Shown here in pieces: positions 1-5,799 of a DNA stretch of 11,652 nt (position 1 is its first letter; each line of letters starts with the position of its first letter). The stretch covers positions 1 to 11,652 of the forward strand of contig JACDBR010000006.1 in the NCBI GenBank assembly GCA_013694825.1. Reading direction: 5' to 3'. The translations under genes and the position numbers were made by a program. The notes under the pieces were generated by a model. It was not told the origin of the DNA, did no database searches, and saw only the letters and a program-made list of their open reading frames with translations. This DNA is from Solirubrobacterales bacterium. GTDB lineage: Bacteria; Actinomycetota; Thermoleophilia; Solirubrobacterales; 70-9.

Positions 1-2
1 GC

Positions 3-728
3 CGGCGCCGCGCGCCCACCCCCGGGGCCCCATCGGAGCGCGGGCGCCACGCCGGTCGTCCCTACTGGCTGTGGCTGCCCGCCTCGCGGCCGCCCTGGCC
101 GGCGATCGTGATCATCCACGGGGCCTCCTCACGCAAGGAGAACCACGCCGACTTCGCCCGCGCCGCGGCGGCGATGGGCTGGGCCGCGCTCTGCTTCGAT
201 CAGCGCGGGCACGGCGAGTCCGAGGACGAGATGGCGCCCGCGGCGCTTGGCGACGTGACTCGGATGGCACGGATGCTGGCCGAGCGCGAGGAGGTCGACG
301 TGGCTCGGATCTGCGCACGGGGATCGAGCATGGGCGGCTTCATGGCGATCCACGCGGCGGCGACCTCCGATCTGCTGGCGGGCGTGATCGCGATCTGCCC
401 AGCCGGCGAGCGGAGCCTCGCCGAGGGCTTTCGGCAGGGCCGCTTCGAGCTGCGCTGCGGCGAGCAGTCCCGTCGCTCGATGATCGCCTGGCTCGGCGAG
501 CTCGACCTGCGCGACGCCGTCGAGCTGCTCGGCTCGAAGCCCCTGCTGCTAGCGCACGCCGCCGGCGACCAGCAGGTTCCCAGCTCGTGGTCGGCCGAGC
601 TCTACGAGCACGCCCACGACCCGCGGAAGCTGCTGCTGCTGCCGGGCGGCAGCCATCGCTCGGTCCAGCACGACCCCGAGATCCAGGCAGTTTCGCTGAG
701 CTGGCTGCGGCGCAACCTGCCAGGCTGA
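3..728 (+). CDS. alpha/beta hydrolase, 5'-truncated by window edge
   Basis: This is a serine hydrolase of the alpha/beta-hydrolase fold (dienelactone hydrolase/peptidase S9-like); the substrate cannot be told. The reading frame is open from base 3 to the TGA at 726-728. The first strand and oxyanion region read VIIHGASS, followed by FDQRGHGES, the usual strand-turn of the fold. The nucleophile elbow is GSSMGG (codons near 325-342). The acid is probably the Asp in AAGDQQVP (about 557-580) and the His lies in GGSHRS (about 643-660), so the triad is complete. A GTG at 108 could serve as a start, but it lies inside the first core strand, and hydrolase-like sequence (YWLWLPASRPPWP) continues upstream without an in-frame ATG or GTG, so the true start is most likely left of the window. 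It ends convergently with the M23 peptidase gene. The fold is secure; the function is open. Confidence 0.85.
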   Translation, partial: RRRAPTPGAPSERGRHAGRPYWLWLPASRPPWPAIVIIHGASSRKENHADFARAAAAMGWAALCFDQRGHGESEDEMAPAALGDVTRMARMLAEREEVDVARICARGSSMGGFMAIHAAATSDLLAGVIAICPAGERSLAEGFRQGRFELRCGEQSRRSMIAWLGELDLRDAVELLGSKPLLLAHAAGDQQVPSSWSAELYEHAHDPRKLLLLPGGSHRSVQHDPEIQAVSLSWLRRNLPG

Positions 729-760
729 AGGCCCGTCAGGCGTCGGAGTAGCGGTCGCCC

Positions 761-788
761 GCGGGGCAGCGAAGGGAAGGGGCCCCGC
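761..788. terminator. GC-rich stem-loop between convergent genes
   Basis: GCGGGGC at 761-767 can pair with GCCCCGC at 782-788 around a 14-nt loop. It lies in the 102-bp gap between the convergent hydrolase and M23 peptidase genes, where a bidirectional terminator would be expected. There is no T-tract on either side, and such stems are frequent by chance at this GC content, so this is only a weak candidate. Confidence 0.25.
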
Positions 789-830
789 AGCGCTCTCGGG
801 GTGGCCGATGGCACTAGGGAGGCCGGCGAC

Positions 831-2072
831 CTAGAGGTATCCGAGCGGGTCCTGCGGAGCGCCGTTGACCCTGACCTCGAAGTGCACATGGTCGCCGTAG
901 CAGCTGCCGGTGCAGCCGACAGCGCCGATCACCTCGCCCTGCGAGACGGTGTCGCCGACGCCGACCGCGTAGCTCGACTGGTGGGCGTAGCAGGTCGAGA
1001 GCCCGTCGCCGTGGGCGATGCAGGTGTAGTTGCCGTAGCCCGAGGTCGGCGCGGCGATGCTGACCGTGCCGCCGGCCGCGGCCTGGATCGGGGTGCCCGC
1101 AGGAGCGGCGATGTCGATGCCCTCGTGCAGTCGCCCCCCGCGTATCCCGAAGGGTGAGACGACCGTGCCGTTGACCGGCCAGATCATGCCTGAGGAGCTC
1201 TCGCTCTGGACCGGGCCGCTGGGCACGCTGGTGGCGCCGCTCGGCGGGGAGGAGACGGGCTCCGCCGCTTCGGCTGCCTCCGCGGCTTCCGCGGCTTCGG
1301 CCGCCGCTTCGGCCTCGGCGGCTTCCTGAGCTGCCTGGATCTGGGCCTGGATCCGGTCCTGGATCGCGCTCACGTCGCCCTCGAGGCGCTGGATGTCGGA
1401 CTCCACTTGGTCGAGCGCCGCGGCCTTTCGCTGGCGTGCCTGGTCGAGCGCCGCCTCCTGCGCTTCGAGCGCGATCCGCGTCTGCTCGAGCTCAGCCTTT
1501 CGCGCAGCGATCTCGTCGCGCGCCACCCGGATCGTCTCGACCGTCTCAGCGGTCTCGGTACGCAAGGTGTCGAAGCGGCCCACGATCTCTGAGTCCTGGG
1601 CCTCGATCTGCTTCAGATACTCGTAGCGCTCGACCATGTCGTCGAATCCCTCGGCGCTGAGGATCACGGTCAGCGCGTCGGGCTCGTCGGACTTGTAGAT
1701 CGTGACCAGGCGGTCGCGCAGAACCTGCTTGGAGCGCTTGAGCTCAGCCTGAAGGCGCTGGAGCCGGCGGCGCTCGGAGTCGAGGCGCGCCTGCGTCTCG
1801 GCCAGCCGCGCGGCGACGATCGCCTCCTGATTTCGAAGCTCGGCGACCTGCCCCGCCAGCTCGTCGATCTGCTCGGAGTAGCGAGCGATCTCGGTGCTCA
1901 GAACGCCGGCCTGGTCGCGCTGAGTCCCGAGCTCGGCCTGCTTGGCGTCGAGCTCTGAATCGAGGTCCTGCGCCAGCGCCCCACCCGACGGCGCCGCAAC
2001 CGCGGCGACCGCTAGACCCGCGCTGAAGATGGCAAGCGCTCTGCGACGCCACGACTCTGTTCGCTCGTTCAA
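831..2072 (-). CDS. secreted coiled-coil M23 family metallopeptidase (peptidoglycan endopeptidase)
   Basis: This is a 413-residue secreted cell-wall hydrolase resembling the EnvC/PcsB-type architecture. Residues 1-35 form a signal peptide (RRRALAIF core, cleavage probably after GALAQ). Residues 36-250 are heptad-rich coiled coil, probably a regulatory or partner-binding arm. Residues 244-271 are an Ala/Glu linker, then a Ser/Pro linker to about 293. The LytM/M23 domain occupies about 295-413. Its zinc and catalytic residues are intact: H316 and D320 in HEGID, H363 in YAHQ, H395 and H397 in HVHFEV. Active enzyme cleaving peptidoglycan cross-bridges outside the membrane is therefore expected. 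Four cysteines (351, 361, 387, 391) lie in the domain and could form disulfides. The start is TTG with AGGGA at 2077-2081 just upstream; there is no ATG or GTG alternative before the signal peptide. The leader carries a c-di-AMP riboswitch, which argues for control by cell-wall or osmotic status. The family call is firm; the exact bond cut is unknown. Confidence 0.95.
   Translation of the reverse strand: MNERTESWRRRALAIFSAGLAVAAVAAPSGGALAQDLDSELDAKQAELGTQRDQAGVLSTEIARYSEQIDELAGQVAELRNQEAIVAARLAETQARLDSERRRLQRLQAELKRSKQVLRDRLVTIYKSDEPDALTVILSAEGFDDMVERYEYLKQIEAQDSEIVGRFDTLRTETAETVETIRVARDEIAARKAELEQTRIALEAQEAALDQARQRKAAALDQVESDIQRLEGDVSAIQDRIQAQIQAAQEAAEAEAAAEAAEAAEAAEAAEPVSSPPSGATSVPSGPVQSESSSGMIWPVNGTVVSPFGIRGGRLHEGIDIAAPAGTPIQAAAGGTVSIAAPTSGYGNYTCIAHGDGLSTCYAHQSSYAVGVGDTVSQGEVIGAVGCTGSCYGDHVHFEVRVNGAPQDPLGYL
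1260..1331 (-). repeat. Ala/Glu low-complexity linker codons in M23 peptidase
   Basis: Near-repeated GAAGC(C/G)GCGGAGGCAGCC-like units encode residues 248-271, a run of AEAAEAAEA triplets. The linker separates the coiled coil from the Ser/Pro linker and catalytic domain and would form a stiff helix. The short, similar DNA units could expand or contract between strains. This is part of the gene, not a mobile repeat. Confidence 0.7.
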
Positions 2073-2076
2073 AGAA

Positions 2077-2081
2077 TCCCT
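2077..2081 (-). promoter_or_regulatory. ribosome binding site deciding the TTG start
   Basis: On the minus strand AGGGA precedes the TTG (2072-2070) with a 4-nt spacer. It supports the TTG as the true start of the M23 peptidase and is the only Shine-Dalgarno-like sequence between the riboswitch and the gene. Confidence 0.6.
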
Positions 2082-2097
2082 ATTCGGTTTGCTGCGG

Positions 2098-2223
2098 CGC
2101 CTACGGGGTTAGCTGTCGGGCTCGCGCTCATGCGCTAGTACCGGCCGCCGCGGCGGCGCGGACATTCGCCCCTATGTCTCGTGGGCCCCCCGCTCCGCCT
2201 TCTTGCTCGGCGGACTCGGCGTC
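2098..2223 (-). promoter_or_regulatory. c-di-AMP riboswitch (ydaO/yuaA type)
   Basis: Read on the minus strand, this leader carries the conserved blocks of the ydaO-type c-di-AMP aptamer in order. The closing stem P1 is CGCC (2218-2221) with GGCG (2098-2101). A hairpin CCGCC/GGCGG (2209-2213 with 2195-2199, 9-nt loop) follows. Next come AGCGGGGGGCCCA (2182-2194), TAGGGGCGAAT (2164-2174), a variable GC-rich arm with a GCGC-ATGA-GCGC hairpin, and the diagnostic 3' block GACAGCTAACCCCGTAGGCG (2098-2117). From memory, the Bacillus ydaO leader has AGCGGGGGACCCA, TAGGGGTGAAT and CAGCTAACCTCGTAAGCG at the same places. The class is known to switch genes off when c-di-AMP binds and is common before wall hydrolases in actinobacteria. 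It sits 25 nt before the TTG start of the M23 peptidase, with no terminator stem between. Confidence 0.92.
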
Positions 2224-2237
2224 TCAACGTGGGGACG

Positions 2238-2264
2238 AAGCTACCAGCCGCGAGAGCACGGCAA
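2238..2264 (-). promoter_or_regulatory. possible promoter for the riboswitch-M23 transcript
   Basis: On the minus strand a TAGCTT box (2238-2243, matching the actinobacterial TAnnnT pattern) lies 15 nt after TTGCCG (2259-2264). The spacer is two bases shorter than ideal. Transcription would begin near 2230-2232, only about ten nucleotides before aptamer stem P1, which is a sensible place. The -35 lies inside the inverted repeat at 2260-2279. The assignment rests on pattern alone. Confidence 0.35.
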
Positions 2265-2279
2265 GCCACCCGGCTTGCC
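2260..2279. repeat. perfect 8-bp inverted repeat upstream of the riboswitch
   Basis: GGCAAGCC (2260-2267) and GGCTTGCC (2272-2279) are exact reverse complements with a 4-nt spacer. The repeat overlaps the candidate minus-strand -35 element. It could be a repressor operator, or a hairpin if transcription starts further upstream. It has no T-tract and is not a good terminator. Confidence 0.5.
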
Positions 2280-2437
2280 CGTTATGGAACCTGCAACGTG
2301 CATTGCATGCAGGGATTCCTTGTCCGCCGGCGAACCTGGCGTCTGCCCCGGCCTGCGCTCTGGGGGCGATGATCTAGGCTCCGCGACGTGTTTGTAGAGC
2401 AACTCTCCGAAAGCGTCTCTCACGTTCGGCCGACCCG
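2280..2437. other. divergent intergenic region upstream of CWB2 gene
   Basis: This is the rest of the 365-bp region between the two divergent envelope genes. It contains a TGCA-rich patch at 2291-2312 with four TGCA tetramers, including the palindrome TGCATGCA (2304-2311). It also holds AGGGATTCCTT at 2311-2321, which is complementary to the start region of the M23 gene. No convincing plus-strand promoter or Shine-Dalgarno sequence stands out before the ATG at 2438. An open frame here with a few cysteines does not look coding. Confidence 0.4.
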
Positions 2438-3718
2438 ATGAAGCGGGGCCTGCTGATCGTCCTGGCGCTCGTCGCCGCGCTTGCCGCAGGTTGGCTCGTC
2501 GGGCGCGGCGACGAAGACGAGCCGACGGCGGAGCTGACAGGTCCGGGGCCTGACGTCGTCGTCAACAAGCTGCCGGCGCCCGAGGAGACCGACGAGCTGG
2601 GCTACCCGGGCTTTGCGACGAAGAACACCACCCGCGTCGCCGGTGAGGACGCGATCGCCGCCGCGGCGGGAGTGGCGCTCGCCGTCTATCCGGCGACCGG
2701 CGGCGGTGCATCCCCCGACGCCGTTTCCCTCGTCGACGCGCGAGATTGGCCCTCCGGGGTCGCCGCCGCCTCGCTGATGGCCGAACCGATCGGCGCCCCC
2801 GTGCTGGTCACCCAGGGGGCCGAGCTGCCACAGCTGAGCGCCGACGCGATCGCCCAACTCGAGCCGGGCGGCTCCGCCGACACGGGTGGAGCCGAGGCGT
2901 TCGCCATCGGCGTCGCCAGGGCTCCGGACGAGCTCCGATCCGATCAGCTCGAGGGCGATAACCCCGCCGAGCTCGCGGTCGCGATCCAGCGCCTGCGTGC
3001 CCGGCTGAGCGGCGAGGACCCCGAGCACGTGGTGGTCACCACCTCCGACGACCCCGAGTACGCGATGCCGGCGGCCTCTTGGGCCGCGCGCTCCGGCGAC
3101 CCGGTCCTGTTCGTCGGCCGCGACACCGTCCCCGGGCCGACTTCGAGAGCGCTCGAGGAGCTCGCCAAGGAGAACGTCGACGTCTACGTGCTCGGGCCTG
3201 AGGCCGCAATCTCGGAGCAGGCATTCGACGAGATCGACGAGATCGCCGGCGGCGCCGAGCGGATCGAGGGCGAGGGGCCGGTGGCGAGCTCGATCGAGTT
3301 CGCTCGCTTCAGCGATGGCTCGTTCGGCTGGAACATCAATGACCCCGGCCACGGTTTCGTCGTCGCCAGCGAGGAGCGACCGCTCGACGCCGCGGCGGCC
3401 GCGCCGCTGTCGGCCAGCGGCACCTGGGGCCCGCTGCTGGTCAGTGACGAGGTCGAGGCGCTTCCCGCCGACCTGCGCGCCTACCTGCTCGATCTCAAGC
3501 CGGGCTACGAGGACGACCCGACTCGGGCGCTCTACAACCATGTCTGGGTGATCGGCGACGAGAACGCCCTCTCCGTCGACTTCCAGGCCCAGCTCGACGA
3601 GATCGCCGAGCTGGCCCCGGTAAGCAGCGGGACCGGAAGCCCGCAGGAGGAAAATCAGCCGAGCGACGACCGTGCCGGAGGCTCGAGCTCGCCCGACGGG
3701 TCCGGCGGCACGAGCTAG
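2438..3718 (+). CDS. membrane-anchored cell wall-binding repeat 2-like protein
   Basis: This is a 426-residue protein with an N-terminal hydrophobic segment (about residues 4-21, a signal anchor or uncleaved signal). It is followed by three degenerate copies of a Rossmann-like unit at about 66-160, 171-262 and 275-393. The first starts TRVAGEDAIAAA and continues to GAPVLVTQG, then AFAIGVA; the second ends in DPVLFVGRD and DVYVLGPEAAIS; the third has GPLLVSDEVEALP and HVWVIGDENALS. That order matches the CWB2 (PF04122) family, whose members in clostridia bind anionic wall polymers as trimers. The last 30 residues are a Ser/Gly/Asp tail. There is no catalytic domain, so a structural or wall-tethering role is most likely. 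The ATG is the only sensible start before the hydrophobic segment, although no clear ribosome site precedes it. It is divergent from the riboswitch-controlled M23 peptidase. Confidence 0.8.
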   Translation: MKRGLLIVLALVAALAAGWLVGRGDEDEPTAELTGPGPDVVVNKLPAPEETDELGYPGFATKNTTRVAGEDAIAAAAGVALAVYPATGGGASPDAVSLVDARDWPSGVAAASLMAEPIGAPVLVTQGAELPQLSADAIAQLEPGGSADTGGAEAFAIGVARAPDELRSDQLEGDNPAELAVAIQRLRARLSGEDPEHVVVTTSDDPEYAMPAASWAARSGDPVLFVGRDTVPGPTSRALEELAKENVDVYVLGPEAAISEQAFDEIDEIAGGAERIEGEGPVASSIEFARFSDGSFGWNINDPGHGFVVASEERPLDAAAAAPLSASGTWGPLLVSDEVEALPADLRAYLLDLKPGYEDDPTRALYNHVWVIGDENALSVDFQAQLDEIAELAPVSSGTGSPQEENQPSDDRAGGSSSPDGSGGTS

Positions 3719-3737
3719 ATCGGCGAGCTGATCGACC

Positions 3738-3986
3738 GTGAGCGAGCAGGAGCGATCCGACAGGTTGACCAGCGCCATCGGAGTCGACGACATCAGGGCG
3801 CTGGCCGGCCCGGCGACTCCCCACTTCGCGCTTCAGATCCGCAACCGGATCAAGCGGCTGATCGCGCCGCTCCCGGCTGACCACCCGGCGCGGATCGAGG
3901 GCGAGCGCGAGGCCGGGCGCCTGACCGAGCTCGCGAATCACTCGGGTGAGCCGCGCGGCGCCGGTCCGACGGCGCGCCGAACCTAG
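3738..3986 (+). CDS. small conserved-looking hypothetical protein (82 aa)
   Basis: This is a soluble 82-residue protein starting at GTG, 19 nt after the CWB2-like gene and probably cotranscribed with it. The core (VDDIRALAGPATPHFALQIR, then NRIKRLIAPLPADHP) is predicted helical, with a basic face and no signal peptide, cysteine pair or membrane segment. The tail is rich in Gly, Pro and Arg and likely disordered. Codon use is strongly G/C in the third position, like its neighbours. I do not recognise a named family, and no function is offered. It ends 12 bp from the convergent lipoprotein gene. Confidence 0.65.
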   Translation: MSEQERSDRLTSAIGVDDIRALAGPATPHFALQIRNRIKRLIAPLPADHPARIEGEREAGRLTELANHSGEPRGAGPTARRT

Positions 3987-3998
3987 GCGCCGCGTCGC

Positions 3999-4520
3999 TC
4001 ACCGCACCCCGCACTCCTCGGCGCCGTAGGCGCGGGCGAGCCTGCCGGCCTTCTCGAGCCCGGGGGGTGGTCCGGCGGTCAGGCTCTCGGGATCGGCCTC
4101 GATCTGATCGATGCCCTCCTGAGTGGCGGACAGGATCCCCTCGACCTCCCGCGTGTCGCCCGAGGGCGGCGGCAGCGCGCCGATCGCGTCGAGCTCGGCC
4201 TCAAGTCCGGGGACGACGATGTCGAGTGCAATCCGTCGCACCTGGGCGGGCGTCGGATTCTGTCCCGAGGCCGCCAGGTCGTCGGCTGCGGCCTCGATAC
4301 GCGAGTCGCCCGATAGGCAGATCGCGTCGGCCTGGCGGATGAACTCGTCCTTGGGCAGCGGCCCTTCGGGCGCCGGCCCGGCGATCGTCGACGTCTCCCC
4401 GGAGCCCCCGCAGCCGAGCGCGAGGGCGCATAGGAGCAGCGCCAGCGCCGAGCCGAGCGTCCGCAGCGGGCTCAGACCCGCTGGATCAGGGTGCCCGTGC
4501 CGAGACCTCCGCCGCAGCAC
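3999..4520 (-). CDS. putative lipoprotein of unknown function
   Basis: This is a short exported lipoprotein. A hydrophobic stretch ([16 protein letters not shown]) ends in a lipobox with the acceptor Cys near residue 37 of the longest frame. The mature part is helical, beginning after a Gly/Pro linker with [15 protein letters not shown], a pattern seen in many actinobacterial lipoproteins of unknown role. Two later cysteines, in DAIC and near the C-terminus in EECG, may form a disulfide. The start is uncertain. GTG at 4520 overlaps the thiolase gene by 49 bases and gives a long polar N-terminus. A CTG at 4475 overlaps the thiolase stop as CTGA and would give a more normal signal peptide. It follows the thiolase on the same strand and is probably cotranscribed, though no functional link is evident. 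Confidence 0.75.
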   Translation of the reverse strand: MLRRRSRHGHPDPAGLSPLRTLGSALALLLCALALGCGGSGETSTIAGPAPEGPLPKDEFIRQADAICLSGDSRIEAAADDLAASGQNPTPAQVRRIALDIVVPGLEAELDAIGALPPPSGDTREVEGILSATQEGIDQIEADPESLTAGPPPGLEKAGRLARAYGAEECGVR

Positions 4521-5653
4521 ATCGTCACCATGCCGACCTCGCGGTCGGTGCGCTCGAGCTCGTGCAGCAGGCTGGTCAACAGGCGAGCTCCAGTCGAGCC
4601 GAGCGGGTGGCCGAGGGCGATCGCCCCGCCGTTGACGTTCACCCGGTCCATGTCGGGCTCAAGCTCGCGCCGCCAGGCCGCGAGGACCGAGGCGAACGCC
4701 TCGTTGACCTCGAACAGGTCGACGTCCTCGACGCTCATCCCGTTTCGCTCCAGCAGCTTGCGCGACGCGGGGATCGGCCCAGTCAACATCAGAACAGGGT
4801 CGACGCCGACGGTCGTCTGATCGACGATCCGAGCCCGCGGCGTCAGGCCCAGCGCCTCGGCCTTCTCGCGGCTGGCGAGGATCAGCGCCGCAGCGCCGTC
4901 GGAGACCTGGGAGGAGTTGCCGGCCGTGACCTTGCCGTCCTCCTTGAAGGCGGGCTTGAGCTCGGCGAGACGCTCGAGCGACGTCTCGGGACGGATGCCC
5001 TGATCGGTGACGTGAGTGTCGCCGTTGACCGCAAAGGGCACGATCTCGCGCTCAAAGCGGCCCTCCTCGGTGGCCTGGTGGGCTAGCCGGTGTGAGCGCA
5101 GCGCGATCTCGTCGAGCTCAGGGCGGGAAATCTCCCACCTATCGGCGATCATCTCGGCCGAGATCCCCTGCGAGACCAGATTGAAGCGCTCCATCAACGG
5201 GGTTGAGAACGGCGCGCCGTGGTTCTGCATCACCTCGAAGCCATCGGCGAAGGAGATGTGGCCCATGTGCTCCACGCCGCCGCCGACCGCGACGTCGCAG
5301 ACTCCCGAGGCGATCAGCGCGGCGGCGAAGTTGACGGCCTGCTGAGCGGAGCCGCACTGGCGGTCGACCGTGGTAGCAGGCACCTCGACGGGCAGCCCCG
5401 CCTCGAGCCAGGCGTTGCGGCCGATGTTCATTGCCTGCTCGCCGAACTGCTGGACGCAGCCGCTGATCACGTCGTCGACCTCGCTGGGATCGATCCCGGC
5501 GCGCTCGAGGGCCTCGGTGTAGCAACGGGCCAGCAGGGTGCTCGGGTGGACCTCGCGGTAGTAGCCCTTCTCGGGATGCCCACGGCCGATCGGGGTGCGG
5601 ACCGCCTCGGCGATCACTACCTCGCGGCCCTGGAATCCGCCGTTGCTAGCCAT
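4472..5653 (-). CDS. thiolase family acetyl-CoA C-acyltransferase
   Basis: This 393-residue cytoplasmic enzyme has the normal length for the family. It either cleaves 3-ketoacyl-CoA with CoA (beta-oxidation) or condenses two acyl-CoAs. All catalytic elements are present: nucleophile C100 in DRQCGSAQ, the NEAF motif at 317-320, H349 in [14 protein letters not shown], and C379 in the CCGGGLG motif. The start is ATG, with AAAGG nine bases upstream on the minus strand. A 3-hydroxyacyl-CoA dehydrogenase gene is divergent across a 146-bp gap, so the two could supply consecutive steps of the same acyl-CoA route. Degradative and biosynthetic thiolases cannot be separated with confidence from motifs alone, so no gene symbol is given. 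Confidence 0.95.
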   Translation of the reverse strand: MASNGGFQGREVVIAEAVRTPIGRGHPEKGYYREVHPSTLLARCYTEALERAGIDPSEVDDVISGCVQQFGEQAMNIGRNAWLEAGLPVEVPATTVDRQCGSAQQAVNFAAALIASGVCDVAVGGGVEHMGHISFADGFEVMQNHGAPFSTPLMERFNLVSQGISAEMIADRWEISRPELDEIALRSHRLAHQATEEGRFEREIVPFAVNGDTHVTDQGIRPETSLERLAELKPAFKEDGKVTAGNSSQVSDGAAALILASREKAEALGLTPRARIVDQTTVGVDPVLMLTGPIPASRKLLERNGMSVEDVDLFEVNEAFASVLAAWRRELEPDMDRVNVNGGAIALGHPLGSTGARLLTSLLHELERTDREVGMVTMCCGGGLGTGTLIQRV

Positions 5654-5722
5654 TCGTTACGCCTTTCGCTTCCGATTCGATCTGAAAAGAACTCGTTCCA
5701 ACTTCCGCTTCGGGCACCTTAT

Positions 5723-5742
5723 CGAGCCGCTCCAAAGGCTCG
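5723..5742. repeat. 6-bp inverted repeat in thiolase/dehydrogenase divergent region
   Basis: CGAGCC (5723-5728) and GGCTCG (5737-5742) are perfect reverse complements around an 8-nt spacer, midway between the two divergent start codons. It is a candidate operator for a regulator acting on both genes, or a chance stem in GC-rich DNA. Confidence 0.4.
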
Positions 5743-5744
5743 GG

Positions 5745-5777
5745 GCGGAGCCCGGGAGGCCCGCAGGCGGAGCCCGG
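5745..5777. repeat. 11-bp direct repeat, 22-bp period, upstream of dehydrogenase
   Basis: GCGGAGCCCGG occurs at 5745-5755 and again at 5767-5777, exactly 22 bp apart (about two helical turns). It lies 22 bp before the dehydrogenase ATG. Such spacing would place two bound protein units on the same DNA face. No regulator gene is present in the window to pair with it. Confidence 0.45.
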
Positions 5778-5799
5778 TTCTTGATAGGAACCCCGCCCG

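Noticed and set aside
108..728. GTG at 108 as the start of the alpha/beta hydrolase
   Set aside because: It falls within the first core beta strand, and family-like sequence continues upstream in frame to the window edge, so the gene is more likely truncated by the window.
2260..2279. The 8-bp stem-loop as an intrinsic terminator
   Set aside because: No T-run follows on either strand, and it lies upstream of both divergent genes rather than after a gene.
2304..2311. TGCATGCA palindrome as an attachment or integration site
   Set aside because: There is no integrase, tRNA end or duplicate site nearby; an 8-bp palindrome alone is not evidence.
2203..2397. A small plus-strand ORF with a CxxC-like pattern, considered as a zinc-binding peptide
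   Set aside because: It overlaps the riboswitch antisense, codon use is not coding-like, and the cysteines do not form a standard pair of knuckles.
2420..3793. A 457-codon minus-strand open frame opposite the CWB2-like gene
   Set aside because: Its product is an Arg/Gly/Asp-rich shadow with no domain pattern; the plus-strand frame has a signal anchor and recognisable repeats. Long antisense frames are expected at this GC content.
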